From positions 1 through 64,000 of the forward strand of contig CAJHNH020003148.1 of NCBI GenBank assembly GCA_905116865.2: a stretch of DNA of 64,000 bases. Direction: 5' to 3'. Positions 10,575-21,215 of the stretch are shown here, piece after piece; the first letter of the stretch is position 1; each line of letters opens with the position of its first letter. Origin of the DNA: Candidula unifasciata. Its lineage: Eukaryota; Mollusca; Gastropoda; Stylommatophora; Geomitridae. The notes below the pieces were generated by a model. The model was not told where the DNA came from, did no database searches, and saw nothing but the letters and a program-made list of their open reading frames with translations. The translations under genes and the position numbers were made by a program.

Positions 10575-11424
10575 AGTGGAGTGGGGTGAGGTGCATATCA
10601 AAGAAGTTCACCCACCTGGAGCTAGCGGACTATATGGTCTAGTATAGCACAATGAACTAACAATGCACGCACTCTTGCGAAGGGGGAGATACTCCCAGTG
10701 ATAGCCATATGTCCCAGAACGGTTTAACGGAGCGGAATTATTCGACGGCGATTTGAATAGATGAAACACATCTGGGTTCTAAAACGTTACTGCAGAGAAC
10801 ATGCACCCGAACAATGCCTTTTAGAATCCATGGGCCTACTAATGTCTTTTGTTGCTGATGTTGTTGGGATAGCTGCACTGCTATCTCATCTCATTTGCTG
10901 CCTAAAATAACTTCGTTCCTTACACAGACTGCTATCTACGTGTTTTTTTTTTTTAACTTGTCTGTTTTTAAACGTGAGACGGCATGCTTGAATAATTCGA
11001 ACGACATAAAAGGCGCCGTCTAGTTCTTCTTCTGTGCGTTCATCCGAAGATGTAATTTCGTTGTGCCCGTTTACAGCATATCTGCGATATTTGCGCCGTT
11101 CGGTCGACACATCCGACTTCTGCAGCCATTTGTTGACCCGGTAAGCCTTCCCCGGGAGGCGCCGACTTATCTATGTGGATATGCCATGTCTGTCTATCAG
11201 TATATTTTTCCGTGTCGCTGACATTCACGTGTGTGATCTGCATTGCTTTCAGCCAGTCGATTTTCTGTCTGCGTGATGAAAGTTTCCTTCATTTACATTT
11301 CCACTGTCCTTGTTTAGCTGTTCTCAGGCCGCCCACGTCTGTGTAGTCCACTTGCTATTCAGATAAGAGCTGCTCTTTGCTACAGTGTCTCCTTATTATG
11401 ATGAAATTTTTCGTTATTTGAAGC

Positions 11425-11600
11425 CCTACTCTGGCTCTTGCCAGGGGCCGCAATATAGCCTATCCATAAATATGGCCTAAAGGCTGAACGCGGTTTTTGG
11501 GACCTTTCAATGGTGATCCTCACCCACATGGTGCCACATTGTGTCATCGGGTGTTTATCGCTTGTGTGATGTCCTGGTGGGGTAGAAAGTCATTCAGACA
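11425..11600 (+). mobile_element. Dispersed repeat S4, copy 1
   Basis: The segment contains ggccgcaatatagcc, ggcctaaaggctgaacg, gtttttgggacc, gtgatcctcaccca, atggtgccacattgtgtcat and gatgtcctggtggggta. The same series of blocks occurs at 15,830-15,990 (plus) and, reverse-complemented, at 16,785-16,960 and 50,035-50,200. It looks like a SINE-sized family without an obvious tail. Confidence 0.65.
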
Positions 11601-11789
11601 GTGTCTCCAGCCATGCTAAAACATCTCCATTTTCTTCGTTTGATGACGTCTGCTAGTTTGGGTTTTTTGCATTGACCCATAAAGTTAACATAAATGTCTG
11701 TGTCCTTTTGGGAAGTATGGTAGCGAGCGAATCTTGGAATGTCACTGAACAGATTAAAAGAGTTTGGAAGCAACAGTTATGTGGTTTCT

Positions 11790-12115
11790 GAGACGAATGT
11801 TACGAATACCCTAGACGGCCAGAGCGACTAACAACGATTGCTTGAAAGATGCTCATGAAATATATGCAACAACAAGTAAGAGACAAACACTGTTCTGTGG
11901 CCACATAATGAGAAAAGAGACATTGGAGAACAGCAGGAAAAGATTAGTGGGAAAAAAAGGTAGAGGCAGACCAAGAGAGTGATGCTGGATGGGCTAAAAC
12001 GATGGCATGGAAGGATATCCCCAAGAGAGCTGTTCCGGGCAGCTAGAGATCATATTCTGTGGAGACGCATGAGCACCTACGCCAGTTGACAGGGCACATG
12101 ATGATGATGAGGAAC
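11790..12115 (+). mobile_element. LINE ORF2 C-terminal fragment with (ATG)n tail
   Basis: One plus frame reads RQTLFCGHIMRKETLENSR and then GKKGRGRPRE before a stop. FGHIMRK...GRGRPR is a hallmark of the extreme C terminus of several metazoan LINE ORF2 proteins. The last ~65 bp and the ATG repeat tail are shared with 1990-2058. The copy is 5'-truncated and carries several stops, so it is a pseudogene. Confidence 0.7.
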
Positions 12116-12181
12116 ATTAGCACATTACCTTGAACCATTTTTAAGGCTGCGGAGGATGGAGGAGAGCTACCTTAGAGGCGT

Positions 12182-12440
12182 GGGGGGGGGGGGGGGGGGG
12201 AGACCGGATTCTTTCCGATTTAAACCCACCACACTCTTAATTTAACTTTGATACGTTTGTATTAGAGCCGTGGTCAAATGTTTTATTTGAAGATTGCTCG
12301 GCAACCCTTCACACCATTGTTGCTGATCAGTAGTTTTCAGTGTTTTTCAAGTGGCGACCCCCCCCCCCCCCCCCACCCCACAACTATGTGGTAAGATCCC
12401 TCGCCCCCCCCCCACCCCCCCCACACAGCCACACTTTAAA
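12182..12440. repeat. Homopolymer G and C runs
   Basis: A G run of ~19 occurs near 12,182-12,200. C-rich runs occur near 12,358-12,376 and 12,402-12,422. No gene is present. Confidence 0.8.
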
Positions 12441-12650
12441 AAAAATTAGATTAAAAGAGGACCTCAAAAAACAACAACTTTAGCACTGTAAGCATTAACT
12501 TGGAGAAAAACACCCACACATATCAAAGTGCCAAATAATATCAAGGAATCGGTCATTTATTCTTTAGATCAGTGTTTCCCAAACATTTCTTGGTAGCGGC
12601 GCCTTTTTTTCAATTAAAACTTGTCTCACGGCGCCCTAACTTGAGTAAAA

Positions 12651-13333
12651 GTATGACAATTGGTGTCTTGGTTACATTAATTATGAAGCTTTTACAATAT
12701 TTCGCGTCAGCCCTGTGAAGAGATCTCACTACCCAGAGACCAGGGGCAATTACTAGAAGTACAAGTATGACAATTGGTGTCTTGGTTACATTAATTATGA
12801 AGCTTTTACAATATTTCGCGTCAGCCCTGTGAAGAGATCTCACTACCCAGAGACCAGGGGCAATTACTAGAAGTACAAGTATGACAAATGGTGTCTTGGT
12901 TACATTAATTATGAAGCTTTTACAATATTTCGCGTCAGCCCTGTGAAGAGATCTCACTACCCAGAGACCAGGGGGAATTACTAGAAGTACAAGTATGACA
13001 ATTGGTGTCTTGGTTACATTAATTATGAAGCTTTTACAATATTTCGCGTCAGCCCTGTGAAGAGATCTCACTACCCAGAGACCAGGGGCAATTACTAGAA
13101 GTACAAGTATGACAATTGGTGTCTTGGTTACAATAATTATGAAGCTTTTACAATATTTCGCGTCAGCCCTGTGAAGAGATCTCACTACCCAGAGACCAGG
13201 GGCAATTACTAGAAGTACAAGTATGACAATTGGTGTCTTGGTTACATTAATTATGAAGCTTTTACAATATTTCGCGTCAGCCCTGTGAAGAGATCTCACT
13301 ACCCAGAGACCAGGGCAATTACTAGAAGTTCAA
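12651..13333 (+). repeat. 114-bp satellite, six near-identical units
   Basis: Unit starts (gtatgacaa...) fall at 12651, 12765, 12879, 12993, 13107 and 13221, exactly 114 bp apart. Differences are few: a single ttgg/atgg change, caggggcaat versus cagggggaat, acatta versus acaata, and one missing G in the last unit. The period is 38 codons, so the minus strand is open for 229 codons. The repeat explains this frame and no known domain is visible. The near-identity implies recent amplification or homogenisation. Confidence 0.95.
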
Positions 13334-13547
13334 GTCGACGTGAAAAAAATCCCAGCCGGAACCCGGAACCTCTAGCACTCGAGGCGGACACCATGCTTTG
13401 AGGCCACGAATTTCATCTGGGAAAAATTATAAGATAACCGATTTTTGCAAGTACCAGTGCATTCAGTTTTCAGAACTGCTTGATGCTTCTTTTGAGACTT
13501 TCTGTTATAGACATTCTTTTGTTCTCCTTATTGATCAGGGTAATATT

Positions 13548-13612
13548 ATCCGTGGCCAAGCGGTTGAGTCATTTGCCTCGCCATCTGAAGGTCGTCGGCT
13601 CTTTTGACGGGA
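13548..13612 (+). repeat. tRNA-like sequence, probably SINE head
   Basis: The sequence cgtggccaagcggttgagtc resembles a tRNA A box and D arm. The expected B box is degraded (ggtcgtcggctc). It is not a functional tRNA. Confidence 0.35.
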
Positions 13613-14375
13613 CTGCTTCAGCTTGTTCACGAGTGCAGTTTTTTGGGGCCAAAACCCACAGCGATCGTCGCTGGAGCTGTGGAGTTCGTTCGTAACGTTT
13701 TCGACAGGAGGTTAACCGTTGTGCGGAAAGAGGCTAAGTCATATATGATAAAACCTTTCGCTGTGGAGTCGTTTCTCGCGAGCTCTTGTTTAGGTCATTA
13801 CTGCCTGTATTGGCCACTGTTGCGGATTATGCTGGGGAGGAGGAGGGTTCTGAACCAGTCGGATTTAAAGCTGAATAGCTAGTGCTGTTGCCACAGCGTG
13901 TGCAGGTTAGGATTTTAGGTCAAACAAACGTTAGTCTCCCCACAGAAAGTAAGTCACGCTCCATTGACAACTTTCTTGGACTGGTCTAACCTGCTGGGCG
14001 TTATGGGTGTGCCGCTCTGTTGTTTGCTTTCTAGGATGTCTTGCACTTACTTTTTTATTCCGAGAAAGAGAATGCCTGTGACATAGGTTCCATCACTCTC
14101 TAAAGGAGTTGTGTGTTAGACCCAGTTTGTCGATGTTTTTTTAGTGTTAAAGGCGCTGGAAGGCTGAAAAATAGAAGACGCGATATCAACGGCATTGCGG
14201 AACACCCCTGTCACCCCGTGCCAAGGTCGGCTTGCTCAAGGTTTATCAATCAGAAGTGAGCTAGGCTGAAGCTCGAACAATCGGTAGTGAGCTAGTGTGT
14301 ATATGGGCGGTCCGTGTGAGACCAGTGTAACTGTTACCGGATTTTATTTTTGTCTGCGACAGAAAAAGAAAACTC
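13613..14375. other. No recognisable gene
   Basis: The 92-codon frame at 13,604-13,882 has no identifiable motif. I see no tandem repeat or RNA gene in this stretch. Confidence 0.45.
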
Positions 14376-14377
14376 CC

Positions 14378-14455
14378 AATCTTACTAAAGATTCGAACCC
14401 GGGTCTCTGCATGAGAGCCGTGTGTTTTTAGCCGTTAGGCCATACGCTCCTCTTT
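14378..14455 (-). repeat. tRNA-derived SINE head
   Basis: The minus strand reads ggagcgtatggcctaacggc (A box) and then gagacccgggttcgaatct (B box), with an anticodon-arm-sized spacer. The acceptor stem does not close at the 3' side, so this is a SINE head or tRNA pseudogene, not a working tRNA. Confidence 0.55.
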
Positions 14456-14659
14456 AAAAGCTTTTAAAGAGGGTAAAATTAGGTCCACACTCTCAAAAGC
14501 TATCACCTGGAACACCTTCCTCATGACGTCTGTATTTATTTTAAGGTCCTAGAGTGTGACCAGGAACGCCGGCACGGAGAAAACATGCTTAGGCGTGCGG
14601 AAGGGGAGGGGCGGCGGATTAGGCTTAAGGAAGCTGAAGCGACCTAAGCTTTGAGTAGT

Positions 14660-14765
14660 TAGCAACAGTAGTAGTAGTAGTTTTTAGCAACATCAGAAGT
14701 AGTAATGGTAGTAGTGGTGGTGGTAATATTATTATTAATTTATTATTAATAGTAGTAGTAGTAGT

Positions 14766-14802
<37 letters not shown>

Positions 14803-14815
14803 GCAGTAGTAGTAA
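14660..14815 (+). repeat. (AGT)n/(AGC)n trinucleotide tract
   Basis: Interrupted AGT, GGT, ATT and AGC triplets. The Ala/Thr-rich minus frame is an artefact. Confidence 0.9.
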
Positions 14816-14876
14816 TGCGCTGAATGGCAAATACGTGTGATAATTTATTATTTAAAAACAAAATGAAAAGTTTGAA

Positions 14877-15112
14877 GTTAGTTGCGTTTCCTTTACAAGA
14901 CGTTGCAGAACCAACCCCAGCATTTTTTGGCTGTTGTGGTTTTTTTTAGGCAAGTTTACGTCCAGTAGTTGGCCGTTGCTTTCTGGCCGGTCGGCTTCTC
15001 GATATCACTGTCGAAACCAACGCAAGGCGCAAGACCCGCAGCTGGGATCGAACCCGGCACCCCGTCATTACGAAGCGCGTTCGCAACGCTCTAAGCCACA
15101 GACGCCAACTGA
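14877..15112 (-). mobile_element. tRNA-derived SINE (family S2), copy 1
   Basis: On the minus strand the head ggcgtctgtggcttagagcg (A box) and gggttcgatcccagctgcg (B box) leads into cgcaaggcgcaag-type and accaacgcaaggcg blocks. It then continues through aaccacaacagcc and ggttggttctgcaacg to the 3' end GCAACTAAC (14,877-14,885). The same structure occurs at 46,453 and 60,832, so the conserved 3' end is GCAACTAAC. Confidence 0.85.
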
Positions 15113-15139
15113 ATTGTTTAAACGCATAATTAAAATGGT

Positions 15140-15310
15140 AACTTCAGTCTGCTGGCCGAGCGGTTGCAACGTCGGACATTCACACAGGAGACCCAAATTC
15201 CACCTCCGGTAAAGTGATGGAGTTTTTCTGTCGGGGGAAAAATTAGGCATCCTAGCCTGCATAGTCCGTGCCGACAGCACCAGCCATGCGGCCCTGAATT
15301 CTCTAGCTCT
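15140..15310 (+). mobile_element. tRNA-derived SINE (family S6), copy 1
   Basis: The head ctggccgagcggttgcaacg is followed by acacaggagacccaaattcc. The body has ggggaaaaattaggcatc, ctgcatagtccgtgccgaca and gcaccagccatgcggcccTG. The last blocks recur at 39,318-39,515 (aggagacaaaaatt, gacagcactagcca, tacggccc). Confidence 0.6.
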
Positions 15311-15829
15311 CGATCCCCCCTCCCCCCCCGTCTTCCCCGTCCTAGACAGTAGTGATAGTGTATATACCTTCTACACCTGGCCCGGGGGGGGGGGGTCAGC
15401 CACCTTACATATTTTCTGTGAAGGGTCTGGGGTAGAGGCTCATGGTGCTTAGAGCCACCAAGTTCCGTCGTCCCCACTCCTGACCCATATTTGTGACAAA
15501 TGAACGGTGCATGGGAAGTGGGCTCATAAGGAACAATGGAGATAACCAGCAAGCGACCTGGTCGCTAAGTAAGAAGACTGGTTCTACTGCACTTTCAGAA
15601 AGCGGTCTGTGACATCGCAGATTGATGTCCATTTAGAGTTGCATCATTGTGCGCCTGCTGTTTATTAATTGTTGCCCTAGTTCAGTCGTGCTCTCTAGGT
15701 ACCTAGTGGAGAGAATATGTTCTAATCACTTGGCTTGCCCAGTAGCGCAGTCCAAAAAACCAGGCTGACGTTTTTGTCTTATCATCTACCTACAACTGTA
15801 TTCGTCGTCCCCCAGTGGGATGCAATTTT
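15311..15829. other. No recognisable gene
   Basis: C- and G-runs lie near 15,318 and 15,381. The minus frames at 15,130-15,632 cross these runs and the SINE and have no known domain. Confidence 0.45.
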
Positions 15830-15990
15830 TGGTTGTTTTGAAGCAGCCACTCTTGCTGTTGCTGGGAGTCCTAATATAACGTAGCAGTTGAACGGGGGTT
15901 TCCGGGATCTCTCCCTGGATGATCCTCATCCGAATGATGGCATGTTGTGTCACCGGGTGCTTATCGCTCTGTGGGGTAAAACATATTTAT
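15830..15990 (+). mobile_element. Dispersed repeat S4, copy 2
   Basis: Blocks gttgaacgggggtttccggg, tggatgatcctcatc, gaatgatggcatgttgtgtc and accgggtgcttatcgctctg match the S4 order seen at 11,425. Confidence 0.65.
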
Positions 15991-16784
15991 CATCCACAGC
16001 GGGAACGAACCTTAGTTCTCTAGAATCGTGAAATGGTTGACCATATTCGCTGACTTCTTAGTCACGGAGCCGCAAGTTAGTTATGGTGACAAAACTCGTT
16101 TGATTCTACTGCCCAGAAGCGGGCCTATACCATCTGCAGGTTGATGGTAAGTCAGAGTTGCGACAACATTGTAATTGAAGACACCTGTGGCTCTGGAAAC
16201 AACAGCGTGTTTAAGACTCCTCCTTGTCCCTGACTTTTTCCTGTTCGGTTCTGAACTTTGGTAGCTCTTCAGTTGTCAGCTCAGTGTTGTTCTCCTTAAC
16301 CAGCTCCTTGACGCCTGCTCCATTTTAACTTCCAAACAGGGATGCCGACGTTTTTCGGGAATAGTACCAAAATATTTTTTAAAAGGTACAACAAACACAC
16401 TAAAAGGTGCCAAATTTGTAATTTAAGAACCGCTAAAACCTCTTTGGAGCCATACATGTGCGGCATCGATTTGTATTGAATGAATAGATGACTCCAGTTT
16501 TTGTGTAATCGATTACTTTTGACACTTGTTTTACAGCTGTTTAACTTTTTGTTGTGTATGCTTTTTGTGTCCTTTCGTGTCTTATAGTTTAGCCTACGTT
16601 AGCAGCATGTTCACGGTTGCCTCTTGTGCTTTACCAAGGTTGTATTTACTGAAAACAAACCACGAAGAATATGTGAGCAACTTTAATAGTACTTTTCTTT
16701 CCCCGCCCCCCGCCCCCTTTAGCCCCGGGAATATTATCTTTATCATTATCACACCCCCCCCCCTCGATCTCTCTTGTTTTACTC

Positions 16785-16960
16785 CACCAGGACATCACAC
16801 AATCGATAAACACGCTTTGACACGAAGTGCCACCATGCGTATGAGGATCACCCTGGAGAGGTCCCAGAAACCCCTTTCAGCCGTTAGGCCATATTTATGG
16901 CCCGACAATATTCAGGGCCGTCGGCAAAAGCCAGGGTGGGGCTTCCAATAACGAACAATT
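16785..16960 (-). mobile_element. Dispersed repeat S4, copy 3 (inside the hAT-like element)
   Basis: Reverse-complement S4 blocks: ccaccaggacatcacacaat, gccaccatgcgtatgagg, atcaccctggagaggtccca, cagccgttaggccatattta and ccagggtggggcttc. The 141-codon plus frame at 16,526-16,951 runs through this and is not a gene. Confidence 0.7.
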
Positions 16961-17401
16961 GCTTCCCAAATGGGGACGACTGAAAGACTATAATTTATCA
17001 TTATTATCTGAGCTTACATTCATATTTTTATGCTCGCTTGTATTGCAATTTTAGAAAAGAAGGTAATTATAAACGTACTATTAAAAAGCTGTCAGTTTTA
17101 AGACGTATTTACAGAAAGTAACAAAATACGTCGAAATAAAACTGAGTCAGAAAAGCTTGACCGTCAGATAAACTAGAATTTAAAATGCGACAATAGACCC
17201 GACAGAAAATCATCTACCAGTTGTCAGGACGGACACTCCTACACCGGCTTTTGAAACTGAAACAAAAACGCACTTGGTCAATCACGTCAGTCACGTGGTA
17301 CTGCAACAGTGGCATCCAGCTTATTTTCAGTACACTCCCAGTCACTTAAAAAAAATCAACACAATGCCAAAATTTAAATTATTGATGCAAAATTCTGAAA
17401 C

Positions 17402-17922
17402 GTACCAAAACATCTGACGTGGTGTCAGAAGTCCACATATGCTCGACAAGTGTGAAATAGTACCAAAAAATCTGACATGGTGTCAAAAGTGCAGCTTTGC
17501 TCGACAAGGGTGAAATAGTACCAAAACATCTGACCTGGTGTCAAAAGTGCAACTTTGCTCGACAAGGGTGAAAAAGTACCAAAACATCTGACATGGTGTC
17601 AAAAGTGCAGCTTTGCTCGACAAGGGTGAAAAAGTACCAAAACATCTGACATGGTGTCAAAAGTGCAGCTTTGCTCGACAAGTGTAAAATAGTACCAAAA
17701 CATCTGACCTGGTGTCAAAAGTGCAGCTTTGCTCGACAAGTGTGAAATAGTACCAAAACATCTGACATGGTGTCAGAAGTGCGGCTTTGCTCGACAAGGG
17801 TGAAATAGTACCAAAACATCTGACCTGGTGTCAAAAGTGCAGCTTTGCTCGACAAGGGTGAAATAGTACCAAAACATCTGACGTGGTGTCAGAAGTGCAG
17901 CTTTGCTTGGCAAGGTGAAATA
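17402..17922 (+). repeat. 58-bp tandem array, nine units, inside the hAT-like element
   Basis: Each unit runs gtaccaaaacatctgac[a/c/g]t, ggtgtcaaaagtgcagc, tttgctcgacaagggtgaaa. Starts fall at 17402, 17460, 17518 and so on to 17,923, with one base lost in the last unit. The gtaccaaa motif also occurs just inside both terminal inverted repeats, so the array seems to derive from subterminal sequence. Confidence 0.9.
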
Positions 17923-18017
17923 GTACCAAATGTGTACAAAAGTACCAACGCCGGCATCCCTGTTTTCAAATGCAGTCTTGCCTAGGAAGACAGCTGTGTC
18001 GTTACTTCGTATTCCAG

Positions 18018-18078
18018 ACAAACAAGTGCGCATGCGCATCGCCATAAGTTCGTATGCGCATCGCCATAAGTTCGTATC
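18018..18078 (+). repeat. Short direct duplication
   Basis: The 25-bp block gcgcatcgccataagttcgt plus its neighbouring bases occurs twice in tandem. Confidence 0.8.
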
Positions 18079-18315
18079 TGGAATCTATGTTCATCTGTAG
18101 AGGTCTGCAATCGATATGACGAAAGTTCGCACCTCGAAACATGTAGAGCGGTTGGTAAGTCAGTGTACCGTTGTATGTAGTCATTCGGCTTGCCGTTAGT
18201 TTGTAGTAGGCCATTGACCTGATGGGATTGTTCAAGAATGCCGACTCTCTGAAGTTTGTCGTTTGTGCGTATGTATCGCTGAGACACAGGTGGGAAACAG
18301 TGGGAGTAGAGAGAC

Positions 18316-18485
18316 AGAATGAGAGAGAGAGAGAGAGAGAAGAAGAATAGGAAAGAGGGCAGAAATAGAGGGAGAGAGAGCCGAAAGAGAAAGAAAGATA
18401 GAAAATGAGTGATAGACGGTTTTAGAGAAAGAGAGAAGGGTTGAGTGAGATAGACAGAACAATAGAGAGAGAGATGAACAGTTTC

Positions 18486-18538
<53 letters not shown>

Positions 18539-18917
18539 TGGAGTGAGATAGACGGAACAAGAAAGAGAGAGAGAGAAAGATATCAAGCGAGAGAGAGGGA
18601 GAAAGAGAGAGAGACCTTGTGAGAAGTTGTTATAACAATCAAAAGTTGTGGTGGGGAAAGAGACCAGGAGCTTGTTTAAAGAATTAGTTATAACAGTCAA
18701 GAGAGAGAGGGGGGAGGGAGAGGGGTAAGAGATAGAGGGGGGAGGGAGAGGGGAGAGAAAGAGAGGGGGGAGGGGGAGAGGGGAGAGAGAGAGGGAGAGG
18801 GAGAGGGGTAAGAGATAGAGGGGGAGGGAGAGGGGAGAGAAAGAGAGGGGGAGGGAGAGATAGAGAGGGGGAGAGAGAGAGAGAAGGGGGAGAGAGGAGA
18901 GAGAGAGGGGGAGAGAG
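18316..18917 (+). repeat. (GA)n/(GGGGA)n low-complexity tract
   Basis: About 600 bp of purine-rich repeats, including a pure (GA)n run at 18,486-18,533. Ser/Leu/Pro-rich minus frames up to 210 codons are artefacts. Confidence 0.95.
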
Positions 18918-19108
18918 CAAGCAAGTATTTTTTCTGTGAAAATCCCGTCCAAACTGTCAACGAATTTACGCCTGCTGGAATTCGAAACTGGTTTAACCTC
19001 TGCGCCACTCCGTCCACCCACCCACCCACCTACCCACTGTAAACTTAGTGGCATTCCCTGGCCAGATGTCTATCCCAGATTGAAGGGTTCTCCACGTCCT
19101 TGAAATAT

Positions 19109-19418
19109 TTGCTTTCTTCTTCTTCTTTTTCTTCTTCTTCTTCTTCTGCTGCTGCTGCTGCTTCTGCTTTCTTCTTCTTCTTCTTCTTCTTCTTCTTCTT
19201 CTTCTTCTTCTTCTTCTTCTTCTTCTTCTTCTTCTTCTTCTTCTTCTTCTTCTTCTTCTTCTTCTTCTTCTTCTTCTTCTTCTTCTTCCTTCTTCTTCTT
19301 CCTTCTTCTTCTTCTTCTTCTTCTTCTTCTTCTTCTTCTTCTTCTTCTTCTTCTTCTTCTTCTTCTTCTTCTTCTTCTTCTTCTTCTTCTTCTTCTTCTT
19401 CTTCCTTCTTCTTCTTTG
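19109..19418 (+). repeat. (CTT)n microsatellite, about 300 bp
   Basis: Nearly pure CTT triplets with a few CTG and CCTT interruptions. Confidence 0.95.
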
Positions 19419-19711
19419 TCTTGCTGCTGCTGTTGCTGCTTGTAAATCTATATAAATAAAAATGTTAATTTTCCGGTGATGTAAGCCAACAACTCGGAAA
19501 CTACTGAACCGATTGCTTTCAAATTTGCCTTTGACTCCAAGCGTGATTTTTTGTCAGAAAATCGCACAAACCACGAACGACATAGCTCCAGCAACGGTCT
19601 AATCATTATTTGTTTCGTTGCCGGCCCGGATTTGTTTTTATGTGATCGGCCATATTTGACTGCTGAGCTCTTTTTGAACTTTGCATTATTATATAATTTC
19701 ATTTCCACTAT

Positions 19712-20240
19712 TTGCTTGAGTGGTAGCGTAGTTGTTAACTATCCTGCCTATCATGCTGGTGACACGCGTTCGATTCCCCGCTAGGCGATATAAATTTTTT
19801 TAGCCATAAACTGGGCGGCTGGCACGTTGTGCTGTGGTTTATGGCTAGGCTGCGATATCTAAGCCTTTTTCGGTTTTGGGGTTTGCAGCTAGCCTGCGAC
19901 AGCGGCGACGTGATGCTCAATGGTCATGTCACGGGTAATCTTCGTTCGCCCTCGAGACGGCCGTTGGCACGTTGTGTTGTGGTTTACAGCTAGGCTGCGA
20001 TATCTGACTTAAACTCTTCAGTCGTCGGTAGTAATATTGTAAGTATTCATCCTTCACTCGGGTGACCGGTATTCTATTCCCTGCTGGGTGATAATTGTTC
20101 TTTTCCCCCTTAAAAGGGTGGTTTCCACGTTGTGTTGTGGTTTACAGCTAGGCTGCGATATCTGCGCCTTTTGCCCCTATTCGTGAGTATAGTGTACTTT
20201 TCACTGTGGGTTCCATCACTGGTTACGTGATAAAGTTTTT
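19712..20240 (+). repeat. Repeated tRNA-like plus gctgtggtttacagcta module within the Helitron
   Basis: A tRNA-like segment (A-box-like agtggtagcgtagttgttaa; B-box-like gcgttcgattcccc, 19,767-19,782) is followed by gttgtgctgtggtttatggc and taggctgcgatatct. Diverged versions follow near 19,960-20,010 (cacgttgtgttgtggtttac), 20,040-20,095 and 20,125-20,165. The cacgttgtgttgtggtttac block also occurs outside the Helitron at 29,490-29,545 (minus). Confidence 0.6.
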
Positions 20241-20529
20241 TGTTTTCCCTATGTCCGGGGCAAAATCGAACTAAATAGTCCGTGGCGACAGCATGGGGCG
20301 CTTACTCCTCTTTTCTACACCGACCTACACAGACTGTAGTGACAGTTTTTGTTGTTGTTGTTGTCGTGATGGTGGTGGTGGTTGTGGTTGCAGTAGTACT
20401 GGTACTGGATGGCTGATGTGGTAGCTGTTACACTGGCTACATTTACTTCTCTGTACAAGTTAATGCTACCTATTTAAGTCTGGGTAGACACGGATGCAAA
20501 GCTCAATTTAGTTACAATTTTTCGTTACA

Positions 20530-21080
20530 CGGTAACTTCCCCATCCTTCGGAGAAGATGATATGATTGGGGGAGGTGGGTGGGGTGTTTTTGCCGGACAC
20601 AGTTAGCTGAGAGAGCTTAGAATATTATTTTAAAGTTCTCATTTCTTATTTCTATTTAAATAATTTCGCAGGTGATGATTTTTCAATCCTTCGGAGAGGG
20701 AGATATGATGAGGGGGGGGGGGAGAGGTTATGCCAGACACAGTTAATTGAAAGAGCTTAAAATATTATTTTAATGTTCTCATTTCTTAACTATTTCTATT
20801 TTAATAATTTCGCCAGGTGATGATTTTTCAATCCTACGGAGCGGGAAATATGATTGGTGGGAAACAAAAAAAAAAAAAAAGGGGGGGGGGGGAGGGGTTA
20901 TGCCAAACACAGTTAGCTAGGAGAGCTTAAAATATTTTTTTGAAGTTCTTATTTCTTAACTATTTCTATTTTAATAATTTCGGCATGGAAGATTTTCCAA
21001 TCCTTCGGAGAGGGAAATGTGACTTCGTCGAGGGGAGAGGAGGGGGGTATAACAGACACTGTTAGCTTAGAGCTATTTTC
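20530..21080 (+). repeat. Four ~145-bp tandem repeats within the Helitron
   Basis: Each unit has aatccttcggagagggagat, a G-rich run, atgccagacacagttagc, gagcttaaaatatta and tttctattttaataatttcg. Units start near 20,540, 20,685, 20,828 and 20,998. Differences are concentrated in the G-run. Confidence 0.85.
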
Positions 21081-21215
21081 TTTCCTCTCCATTTCACCAA
21101 TCTGGGCCACAGCAACGCGTGGCTGGGTACAGCTAGTTTGGTATATGTCTCTGCAATCGTGAACTGCTATCCGTATTTTGGCTACATGGCGGGATAGGAA
21201 GAATATAACTATACA

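Larger units (their letters stand above)
16337..17962. mobile_element. hAT-like non-autonomous DNA transposon (1,626 bp)
   Basis: Terminal inverted repeats CAGGGATGCCGACGTT (16,337 on) and AACGCCGGCATCCCTG (ending 17,962) match over 16 bp with one mismatch. The 8-bp flanks cttccaaa (16,329-16,336) and ttttcaaa (17,963-17,970) agree at six of eight positions, differing by transitions. This is consistent with an aged 8-bp hAT target duplication. CAGGG...CCCTG ends are typical of hAT. No transposase is encoded. The element contains an S4 repeat and a 58-bp array that fills its right third. Confidence 0.8.
19447..21137 (+). mobile_element. Non-autonomous Helitron (1,691 bp)
   Basis: The 5' end is TCTATATAAATAAAAATG (19,447). 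The 3' end is CTAGT (21,133-21,137), nine bases after a hairpin with stem gccac/gtggc (21,106-21,110 and 21,119-21,123). The element lies between A (19,446) and T (21,138) with no target duplication, as expected for Helitrons. It encodes no Rep/helicase. Inside are tRNA-like modules (19,712-20,240), a decayed SA SINE body (about 20,425-20,520, minus strand) and four ~145-bp repeats (20,530-21,080). Confidence 0.85.

Noticed and set aside
12336..12600. hAT element from cagtgttt(tt/cc)ca starts
   Set aside because: No matching inverted right end was found; kept only as a note under the 114-bp array.
12610..13299. 229-codon ORF as a membrane protein
   Set aside because: Six copies of a 114-bp satellite; the hydrophobic pattern is repeat-derived and no unique domain is present.
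18422..19054. 210-codon Ser/Leu/Pro ORF and overlapping frames
   Set aside because: Complement of a (GA)n tract.
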